DNA from: Ceratorhiza oryzae-sativae
Lineage: Eukaryota > Basidiomycota > Agaricomycetes > Cantharellales > Ceratobasidiaceae
Reading direction: 5' to 3'
DNA: 46,948 nt
Assembly: GCA_030998015.1 (NCBI GenBank)
Contig: JARWMV010000116.1
Span: forward strand, 1 to 46,948
In this document: positions 39,862 through 46,948 of the stretch, one piece after another
Layout of the letters: each line of letters opens with the position of its first letter
Position numbering within the stretch: the first letter of the stretch is position 1
Made by a program: the position numbers and the translations under genes
Notes under the pieces: generated by a model
The model's input: the letters and a program-made list of their open reading frames with translations, nothing else
Databases searched by the model: none
What the model was told of the DNA's origin: nothing

Positions 39862-40322
39862 ATTGATACTTTCCATTTAGTTTTCATTTTAGAGCTTGGA
39901 CTAATTGTAATAGTAAAGCAGCCCTCTGCGTCGGTAAGTCCTGACACCAACCACGGATTTAGAACAGGTTCTTGAATAGAAGTAGAAAATAGTGCTTTGT
40001 TTAACTGGTTAGAAGGGATTTTGAATTGATAGTTTCTTTCGAAACCCATTAGAGTACACCTTAATTGCATTGTATTTATAGTAGGTCTAATGCAATAACT
40101 ACCGTCTACTCGTTGCTCTTTTACAGCCTCGATTGATTGCGAGACTGATTTAGATCCGCGATAACCCATTTCATTTTCATTCATCCTATGGCTTGTTACC
40201 GTACCTGGGTAATTACTCCAGCCACTTATAGTGTTTCCACTATAGCTTGGTACCATAGGCTTTAGGGTGTCCCCGGAGTTTGATAGTTTCACCCACTCAA
40301 GTGTCTTCCCAAGACACTCTGC

Positions 40323-40718
40323 AGGTACAATGTTTTGAGTTATAAGTCTACCCGCTAATCTTATTTTAATTCCGTTAAGGATAGTAGCCATTTGAGTAAA
40401 TTCGATTAGATTACTATTTCTATTTAAATTTTTATTTATGACTGCTCGTGAAAATAGCATATCTTCTATTTTATAGAATTTATAATCTTTACCATTTAAT
40501 CCAATAAGTTGAGCTAAGATTTTACTGTCTTTGAAAGGGTTGTATAATCTCACTAATTGCAATTTAACATTTTTACCGAATAATTTACTTAAAACAACTA
40601 ATAATTTTTGAGTTCTAATAGAGTTAAAAAGAAATTTCTCAGTTCCTAAATTAAATAAGCTTGTAGTGTGGTGATTTTTAACCGTTGTCATCAAATTCAT
40701 GGTTTCAAATTTATCTTG
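40323..40718 (-). CDS. rps3: rps3 exon 2
   Basis: Codes QDKFETMNLMTTVKN..., LVVLSKLFGKNVKLQLVRLY, NPFKDSKILAQLIGLN and ILNGIKIRLAGRLITQNIVP. The LVRLYNP-DSKILAQLI block and the GIKIRLAGRL block are hallmarks of fungal mitochondrial Rps3, a small-subunit protein at the mRNA entry. Both ends are in codon phase 0: it starts after the G of TTTAGTTG and ends at CCT before GCAGAG. No elements. Confidence 0.9.
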
Positions 40719-40736
40719 CAACTAAATAGTTTTATT

Positions 40737-40990
40737 GTTTTCTACCTCTGTTCATTCCGGACTTAATTTTTCTAATTTCCTCTAACCCTTCAATAGCCCC
40801 CCAATGCGTTACCAAGCCTGTAAGGCCAGCGTATTGGGGGGGCTATCACCCCCCCAAACAATGCAGCGTAGCTGCATTAGTTTGGGGGGTCAAATGTTAG
40901 ATGAGCTCCGGAACTTTTTAGGTCAGCTATTCTACACCAATCTAAAAAATCCAAAATTTTAAGACCCAAAAGAGGGTATTTATTACCCTA
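40737..40990 (-). pseudogene. Detached C-terminus of a LAGLIDADG gene
   Basis: KYPLLGLKILDFLDWCRIAD, LKSSGAHLT, then after a C-type unit IEGLEEIRKIKSGMNRGRK and a stop, 19 bases before exon 2. It is the normal ending of the one-ORF LAGLIDADG proteins seen in these introns, but no N-terminal part lies directly upstream. A different copy of the same C-terminal region ends the LAGLIDADG gene at 43130-44060. See findings for the parallel with nad3. Confidence 0.75.
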
Positions 40991-41300
40991 ACCCTGTCGT
41001 CAGCGTGTACAAGTACACGCTGCTAGGGAACCTCTTCCCCTCCGCGCTCTTTGATCGCCCGCAGGGCGGCCTAAGCGCGGAGTGCTTCGGAGCCGTCTGT
41101 GTACGGCTTAAGCCGCACACAGACGTCTCCTCTACAAGCGTGAAATTGTTGCACGTACGTGCAACAACTTCTAGGGGACGGGTCAAGAATGGTATAATTT
41201 TATCACTTAAGTCTGAGAATCTTTTTTATCTTTCTCAACTTTTCATGCAGCCCTCCATTGGCTCAAAAACAACCAAAAGAGGGGTTCGAGAATAAATATC

Positions 41301-41398
41301 CAACTCTCTGATCGCGCCTTTAGGCGCGGCCTAAGCGCTGAGGACTCCTAAATTGGGGGTGATTTGCGCAGGCAAATCTACACCCCCAATTTGGGGAA
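41301..41398. repeat. H-type hairpin pair, inverted copy
   Basis: Nearly identical to 36129-36222; inside rps3-i1 beside the second core fragment. Confidence 0.8.
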
Positions 41399-41413
41399 AT
41401 AAATTTAAAGGCC

Positions 41414-41584
41414 CGCCGGCGTTAGAGGGAATCCTAAAGATTCCCTCGTAGAAAATGACGACCGTTCGTCATTTTCAGCCGGCGGCTAAATATCGATATT
41501 ATGCCGCGCACTAGCAATCGCAAACGGTTGCGATTGCTCACGTTGGTTGGTGGGACAAGTCCCACCAGCAACTAACGCGCGCGG
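41414..41584 (-). repeat. A element copy 29
   Basis: Caps the LAGLIDADG_2 gene after LLKDIMPSMM on the minus strand. Confidence 0.93.
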
Positions 41585-42470
41585 GCATCATGGATGGCAT
41601 GATGTCTTTTAACAGAAACTGCAAAACAGCCAATGATTTTTGCGGAATTCGTATTTTGTAACCGTCCCGGTCTTTATTAATAGTGCATTTGAGATCCCAT
41701 TTCTCATTTAGAGTTTTGGCCAATAGTTCGACTTCTTCTATTGTAAAACCTTGAGTATGTAATATTACTACATGGAAAGTATTACAAAAACTACCATCGT
41801 CTGCCAGCCAATAGGCCAAAGACAAAGGCCTCCCAATGCGTTACCAAGCCTGTAAGGCACGCCCTACGGGCCAGCGTATTGGGAGAGCCTTTACCCCCCC
41901 AAACAATGCAGCATAGCTGCATCAGTTTGGGGGGTCAAAGGTGTAAGCAGCTCTTTTATGTTAGCCGGAACAATTTTTTTCCCTGAAGAATAGAATAGTT
42001 CGTACAGCTCATTAAAACAAGGTAAAGAGTAAGTATAAAAGGTTACTCGAGAATAAATCATTCCCGTCACTTTGTGAGCTGACATATTAAAGACTTTAGG
42101 TTCTGAGCTGCAATAATCCTTAAATAGAAAGTACAAATGGTCTAAATAGTCTTTGTGAACAGTACCTTGTGAAAACATTAATCTAGCATTTACACCTTGT
42201 TTCTGAATGTTTATATCGCCCAGGCAAAGGTATTGCGAGGTAGCCTGGACCCCAGAGGTTCCAGGCTACCTCGGAATCAGGCGCCCTATTAAAATATCTC
42301 TTAATTCCGAGGTTAGTGAAATGGATTCTCTTTCAACCTTCTTTAAACTTAACCGCCGTAAGGGTTTATCATCAGCCGGTTTAACGGGGACTAAAGACAT
42401 AATTCCTACACAGAAATCAATAGGCTGAATATATTCGGCAATAAGCAATAAAGCACTTAACAACGCAATA
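41585..42470 (-). pseudogene. LAGLIDADG_2 homing endonuclease inside rps3-i1, interrupted
   Basis: Blocks: LIAEYIQPIDFCVGIMSLVP, LTSELRDILIG (first motif, split by a small GGTAGCCTGG hairpin at about 42222-42285, then GDINIQKQGVNARLMFSQGT), HKDYLDHLYFLFKDYCSSEP, LPCFNELYELFYSSGKK, ELLTPL, SLAYWLADDGSF, LHTQGFTIEEVELLAKTL and YKIRIPQKSLAVLQFLLKDI. A C unit with CAAAGG flanks interrupts it at exactly the same codons as in the nad2-i1 gene. Trp is TGG here, unlike the TGA in the nad2-i1 gene. Confidence 0.87.
41829..41935 (-). repeat. C-type unit with CAAAGG target duplication, second instance
   Basis: CAAAGG at 41823-41828 and 41936-41941. Same site, same orientation and nearly the same sequence as the unit at 33703-33810. 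Confidence 0.92.
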
Positions 42471-43018
42471 ATTGTTATTGCGGTTTTGGCTTTTGCCTTT
42501 AAGATTAAGAAAAGTATTGCAATTACAGAATTTTTGGAGTTAATAAATAAAATAACTCCGCTCCCTGGATCTCTAGAGATCCAGGAGGCGGAGTTAGCTA
42601 CTGCCCCCCAAACATGTGCAGCTACGCTGCATTGTTTGGGGGGTCAATGGCGACATTGCAATTATTGGGGGTCTACAGCGGCTAACACGGATAATAAAAA
42701 TTTGTTCACCATGTTGGGTTTTATTTTAAATTGTGCCTATGCTTTCGCATTTCTAATTATTTCCTCCACTAGACTTAGTCTAGTTAGAATCTAAACATGT
42801 ACGTTTACATACAGGCTACTACTCGACTACTAGAATTTTAACCCGTACGAAAAAATTTTAGAAAAAGGCTGGATCCAATATAAGAATAAATTAGCTCTAT
42901 TCCAAAAACCAAGAGAAAAGTTATTTTTATACAGGATGGGTTTTACCCTGAAACTTAAATTAAACTAGGCTAAAGAATTTAGTGCTCCATCTAGCAAAAA
43001 CTTTATTTTTGTTTGTTT

Positions 43019-43112
43019 CCCCAAATTGGGGGTGTAGATTTGCCTGCGCAAATCACCCCCAATTTAGGAGTCCTCAGCGCTTAGGCCGCGCCTAAAGGCG
43101 CGATCTGAGAGT
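43019..43112. repeat. H-type hairpin pair
   Basis: Immediately after EGLQQIQ of the LAGLIDADG gene on the minus strand. Confidence 0.78.
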
Positions 43113-43390
43113 TGGATTTGTTGTAAACCTTCAATAGCCCCCCAATGCGTTACCAAGCCTGTAAGGCACGCCCTACGGGCCAGCGTATTGGGGGGCTATC
43201 ACCCCCCCCAAACAATGCAGCGTAGCTGCATTAGTTTGGGGGGTCAATTGTCAAATGAGCTCCCTGACCCATAAGATCAACTATTTGTTCAAATAACAAT
43301 AAATCTGCACGTTTTTGAGTTAGAAGTGGATATTCTGTAAAATGAGGTATTATAATATTTTTTAAATCTTTACGGTTAGCTACTGAATAT

Positions 43391-43562
43391 CCGCCGGCGT
43401 TAGAGGGAATCCTAAAGATTCCCTCGTAGAAAATGACGACCGTTCGTCATTTTCAGCCGGCGGCTAAATATCGATATTATGCCGCGCACTAGCAATCGCA
43501 AACGGTTGCGATTGCTCACGTTGGTTGGTGGGACAAGTCCCACCAGCAACTAACGCGCGCGG
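43391..43562 (-). repeat. A element copy 30, composite member
   Basis: Left part of an A-D-B block in the LAGLIDADG gene of rps3-i1. Confidence 0.94.
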
Positions 43563-43772
43563 GCCCCCGCTCTATCGGCTAAAATCTTAGGTGTAACCCA
43601 AGATTTCAGCCGCCCTGCCTAGAGAACTGCGCTTTAGCGCACGTCTTGGCAGGGGTAATAAAGCGGAGGGTCAACGACCCGTGGGCATTGTTAACGAGGC
43701 CGCGTTCGCGGCGAGCCGCGCGCACGCCAGGGCCGCCTTGGCAAGCCAAGGCGTTCGCAGGCGTGCACGGGT
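43563..43772 (-). repeat. B element with D tail, composite member
   Basis: Almost the same sequence as the block at 6941-7150. Confidence 0.88.
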
Positions 43773-44401
43773 CATATTATTCGTAGTATCTACTCGAATT
43801 GTACCAACTCCTCCAAAAAATTCTGGTAACTGGCCCAATAATTCCTTATCTCTGATATTTAATCCAACCCCAAATTGGGGGTGTAGATTTGCCTGCGCAA
43901 ATCTTGGACCCTCCAGCCTGTTTTGTAACTGGTATCTTTGTAAATTGAAGTAGAAAAAGAACCCTCAGCGTCGACTAACCCTGAGACAAAGTAAGGATTA
44001 AGTTTTGCTTTTTCATGACTTGATGTAGAAAAATTTGAACTATTTAATTGTTTAGAAGGGATTTTGATAAGATAGTTTCTTTCGAAACCCATTAGAGTAC
44101 ACCTTAATTGCAATGTAAATGCTACTAAAGCATCGCAATAACTACCGTCTACTCGTTGCTCTTTTACAAATATTGTAACTACTAAGAATAAACAAAAACA
44201 TTTCACTAAGGTAATTAAAATATCTGACTTAGATCCGCGATTGCCCATTTCTCTTTCGATCATATTAAAACTTGTTACTATACATGAGTGATTAGTTCAT
44301 CCACACATAAACTTTCGAATATGGCTTAGTATTTTAATCTTTAGGGTGTCCCCGGAGTTTGATAGTTTTCCCCATAATGGAGTTTTCCCAGAACTCCAAA
44401 C

Positions 44402-44941
44402 AGGTTTAAATCTTGACTTTTCAGTTGGAATTGCCCCTAGAATAGGTGAGTAATCTGGGTCTTCTAGCCGCGCTAGAGAATGGGGTCCTTTTGATTCGGT
44501 GATCGGCTGTAGCCTTATTTGATTTTCAGTGTCGGCTAAAGTCGATAAATTAGCCGTGCTATGTCGCGGCATTGTCGGAGCATAGTATGATTTCAGATTT
44601 TGTTCTGTAAAGTAAAAACATAAGCTTATTATAACAGTTCTAGGCGTAATAGCATAAAAAGGTGTGCTAATTAGAGAAGACAATCTAAGGTAAAAATTTG
44701 TTATAATTTTATTTGCTTTTTTTCTGTTAGCATGTTCCGTAGAAGCTCCTAAGGAAGAAAAGTTATATGACAATCCTTGCCCGGCATATAGAGAAGCCGA
44801 ACTAAAGCTTGGGTTAATTACTTTTTTTAATAGATGGCTTGTAGCCACATTATCAGGGCTAAACCCGATATTGCTTGGCTTAGGGTTTGGTACTGCGCTT
44901 TCAGCGCTAAAGCCGTTAGTTAGATTTGGATTATTTTTCAT
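44402..44941 (-). CDS. rps3: rps3 exon 1 (N-terminal exon)
   Basis: ATG 44941, MKNNPNLTNGFSAESAV. The conserved part is NKIITNFYLRLSSLISTPFY followed by AITPRTVIISLCFYF, the N-terminal block of fungal mitochondrial Rps3; the rest is Ser/Asn/Pro-rich as is usual in these proteins. The exon ends SRFKP at CCT, the same ACCT ending as exon 2, in codon phase 0. Assignment rests on this block plus phase and position before exons 2 and 3. Confidence 0.75.
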
Positions 44942-46505
44942 TTATTTTTATTATTAAAGGATAAGATACGGTAACACAGTATTAATTGTTTTTTTTGGTA
45001 AAATAAATACTGCAGCTACGCTGCAGTACTCCAAATTGTTTATGGGCTGTAAGTCCTTAAAACTTTTGGTTGAATAAAAAAAACATGATTTGTATGTACG
45101 TCAGCAAATTAATTTTTCCTCCTCTTCCCTTTCAGCATCTACCCCCCAAACAATGCAGCGCAAGCTGCATATGTTTGGGGGAAGAGACCGCTGCCGCTGT
45201 TAGATCGCTCTATCTTACCCGTGCCCGCCTACGATCGCAGCTTAAGCTGCGGCCCTGGCGTGCGCGGGCTCGCGGCCAGAGGGGCCGCCTCGAGCACAAC
45301 CTCGGAATCAGGCGCCTCCCGTGGTGGATGGGCCCGAGCGTAGCGACGGTCCTCACCACCACGGGGGGTACGATAGAACGGCCGATTGCGGCAGCGTACT
45401 CCTAATTTTATCGCTTACGCGATAAAATTGGGGTAAATTTATTTCTTTAGTTTGTTTTTGGGTTCATCAGCCAAAATTATATCCTCCCTCAGCAGTGCGC
45501 AAAGGGAACCATTTGCGCGGTAGGCTAAATAGCCTCGGTTTTATGACCCGTGCACGCCTGCGAACGCCTTGGCTTAAGCCAAGCAAGCTTGGCTCATATT
45601 GACCTTAAGGTCAATAATCAAGCCAAGGCGGCCCTGGCGTGCGCGCGGCGTCTGATTCCGAGGTACCCTGGAACTTAAAGTTCCAGGGTACCTCGCAATA
45701 CCTCGCCGCGAACGCGGCCTCGATAACCATACCCCTCGGGTCAACAGCATGTATTTATATATAAATACAATGCTGGTTGACCCTAAGCGGGGGTATGATA
45801 CAAAAACGACCTCTACTGAGGGACCTAATCACAAGATGGTGGCGTGTCCTCTAGCTGAAATTGTTGCACGTACGTGCAACAACTTCACGCTTGAGGCGGA
45901 ACTACCCACCTACCGATTAATAAGGGGGATACCGTTTTCATTTTTCGGGCGGTTTGAAAAATATAAATTTCGGAGAACGGAGAAAATAAAATAAGGCTAA
46001 TTTGAAGAAATAGTTCCTGGCACTAAGATCGCCGTACTTAGTACGGGCTTTACTGCCGCGCGCTGAGCCAACTTTCACAGCAGATGGATCGTCTTATCAT
46101 TGATCGACCCTATGGCCGAAATCCTAGGATTTCGGCAGGGTAAAGTACCAGAATAAATCGTCCTGGCCAGAGATCTCAGGCGAAGCGATTTTGGGTTAAG
46201 AAATGTCAACAACATTTCTATACACGGGGTTAATAGCAATTTATTTTTCGCTAATACTCTTTTCTTGCCACGCGCTGTGTGCGCGCCTAAAAGTGAAGCG
46301 TGCACTAGTGCAAACTGCTATTTTGGCAGAAAAAAGTACTGCGGTTAAAGTTATAATTTTATTTTACTCTAACTTCTCTTTTATGATATTTTATCGGTAC
46401 TTTGTACTAGTTTATGATGACGAATTTTGACTGAGCCCTTCGAGGCTGAAGTAAAAAACGTTTCGGAAATCCCCTCTGGTAAATTTTTAATCAAGATAAT
46501 TTACG
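44942..46505. other. Right-end region, no protein gene recognised
   Basis: Contains a CTGCAGCTACGCTGCAG hairpin (about 45008), a C-like hairpin (about 45139-45182), a diverged B copy (45216-45315), a CACCACC/GGTGGATGG hairpin, a full B copy (45547-45793) and a GCCGAAATC/GATTTCGGC hairpin (about 46113-46135). The 75-codon frame at 46203-46430 has one hydrophobic segment but no family signature. Confidence 0.55.
45547..45793 (+). repeat. B element, TATGA target duplication
   Basis: TATGA at 45542-45546 and 45794-45798, in non-coding DNA. Confidence 0.92.
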
Positions 46506-46578
46506 AGCCGAAAAAAGGAATTGAACCCTTATTACACCGACATGAGCGATGAGTTTTAACCACTTAAACTATTTCAGC
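46506..46578 (-). tRNA. trnM: tRNA-Met(CAU)
   Basis: On the minus strand acceptor GCTGAAA pairs with TTTCGGC; D-stem GTTT/AAAC; anticodon stem CATCG/CGGTG with loop CTCATGT, anticodon CAT; T-arm AAGGG-TTCAATT-CCTTT. Elongator or initiator Met, or lysidine-modified Ile, cannot be separated by eye. Confidence 0.9.
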
Positions 46579-46634
46579 TATTTTAAGGTTTTGTTTCAAG
46601 AGGTGAAATATCAGGATCCCTGTAAATCTAATAT

Positions 46635-46890
46635 GACCCGTTCTCGGCGAGATAGCGGGCGTCTGATTCCGAGGTACCCTGGAACTTAAAGTTCCAGGGT
46701 ACCTCGCAATACCTCGCCGCGAACGCGGCCTCGAGATCCATACCCACGGGGGATAGTACGCCGGAATCTTCCTTCCCGTGGGGTTAGGGACCGTCGCTCC
46801 GCTCGGGCCCATACCCCAAGCCCGAGGCGGCCCCTCTGGCCGCGAGCCCGCGCACGCCAGGGCCGCAGCTTATCCTCTAGCTAGGGGACG
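46635..46890. repeat. Diverged B-type hairpins
   Basis: A B fragment with the GGTACCCTGGAAC hairpin (46635-46750), then a GGGCCC-type hairpin and a CGCGCACGCCAGGGCCGC fragment. No gene is seen from 46579 to the end of the window. Confidence 0.75.
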
Positions 46891-46948
46891 GGTCGGGAAT
46901 CCCTCAGGCATACTGTTGCTCTTTAATATCTACTGAGCAATTTCACCG

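Larger units (their letters stand above)
37905..40065 (-). pseudogene. LAGLIDADG homing endonuclease in rps3-i2, interrupted
   Basis: Two-motif protein: FERNYQFKIPSNQLNKALFS, VSGLTDAEGCFTITI (about 39950), ISFSMNLHIKDMALLEKL, GVGTIRTSKNGLAMFSVTSV, DHFDKYPLISAKSIDFLIF, HLTSEGM, LAGFASGESSF (about 38800), FSIILNIREKDLIEGIALFL, TISKSYYISGE, IIPFFEKYGIVGIKSLDFI and C-terminal LKSGMNRNREW. Interruptions: B-D (39609-39861), B (39132-39382) plus A (38960-39131), B-D-A (38268-38648) and a hairpin near 38116-38202. Removal of the first with one ATTGA restores KVS-ISFSMNLH. Confidence 0.87.
37720..40322 (-). other. Group I intron rps3-i2
   Basis: Starts after ATTGTACCT. Core with AACTATCAAACTCCGGGGAC and ACCCTAAAGCC (about 40260-40240) and GAAATGGGTTATCGCGGATC (about 40175). 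The core closely resembles that of rps3-i1, and a LAGLIDADG gene follows. Confidence 0.87.
43130..44100 (-). pseudogene. LAGLIDADG homing endonuclease of rps3-i1, interrupted
   Basis: FERNYLIKIPSKQLNSSNFS, YFVSGLVDAEGSFSTSIYK (first motif, about 44000), GWRVQ, a hairpin at 43866-43905, GLNIRDKELLGQLPEFFGGV, TIRVDTTNN, an A-D-B composite (43391-43772), YSVANRKDLKNIIIPHF, YPLLTQKRADLLLFEQIVD and AHLTI, then after a C-type unit EGLQQIQ. The C-terminus then runs into an H unit rather than the usual KSGMN ending. That ending is found instead at 40737-40990. Confidence 0.83.
40719..44401 (-). other. Group I intron rps3-i1, probably a nested (twintron-like) structure
   Basis: Starts after TTTAAACCT. 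First core: AACTATCAAACTCCGGGGAC and ACCCTAAAGATT (about 44370-44340), then AGAAATGGGCAATCGCGGATC in part (about 44240). A LAGLIDADG gene, a second LAGLIDADG_2 gene, further group I-like core pieces (ATTCTCAGACTTAAGTG near 41218) and a second LAGLIDADG C-terminus follow before exon 2. Confidence 0.8.

Noticed and set aside
46203..46430. Small hydrophobic protein such as atp8 or nad4L
   Set aside because: One hydrophobic stretch only; no MPQL start, no conserved residues of either family.

Overview
This window looks like fungal mitochondrial DNA, most likely from an early-diverging zoosporic (chytrid-type) fungus. It encodes complex I subunits (nad1, nad2, nad3), an Rps3-type ribosomal protein and a few tRNAs. 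The genes are split by seven group I introns carrying LAGLIDADG or GIY-YIG homing endonuclease (HE) genes. AT-rich coding DNA is peppered with GC-rich hairpin elements like the double-hairpin elements known from Allomyces and other chytrid mitochondria. Species cannot be named from sequence alone. No rRNA gene is visible.

Layout. 1-4782 is one giant palindrome (arms of about 2.39 kb, axis near 2391) holding two head-to-head copies of the nad1 start; it could be a hairpin-type chromosome end, a recombination product or a fold-back assembly artefact. 4183-15450 (+) is nad1 in four exons with three introns. 15451-24100 (+) holds tRNA-Leu(UAG), tRNA-Arg(UCG), tRNA-Gly(UCC), a tRNA-Gly remnant, a truncated LAGLIDADG gene and many repeats. 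24248-44941 is a minus-strand block. In transcription order it contains rps3 (three exons, two introns), nad2 (three exons, two introns), nad3, a GIY-YIG gene, a second nad3 core lacking its N-terminus, and a second, decaying GIY-YIG gene. tRNA-Met(CAU) lies near the right end on the minus strand.

The main result is the repeat system. Family A is a twin double hairpin of about 172 bp, with 30 copies here. Families B (about 160-255 bp) and C (42-108 bp) are other palindromic elements. Nearly every HE gene is interrupted by them, while no recognised exon is. In HE genes, deleting a B or C copy together with one copy of its 5-8 bp flanking direct repeat restores the expected HE reading frame at many sites. 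This is evidence, visible in the sequence alone, that these hairpins are mobile and make target-site duplications. B targets are all of the form TCANN.

The second result is the nad3 locus: nad3 core, GIY-YIG HE, nad3 core again, GIY-YIG HE again. This fits serial invasion by an HE that brings its own version of the gene's 3' part and pushes the resident 3' part downstream. A similar duplicated C-terminus is seen inside the first rps3 intron.

The sequence also shows several apparent one-base deletions in short homopolymers, including one that differs between the palindrome arms, so some frameshifts are probably read errors.
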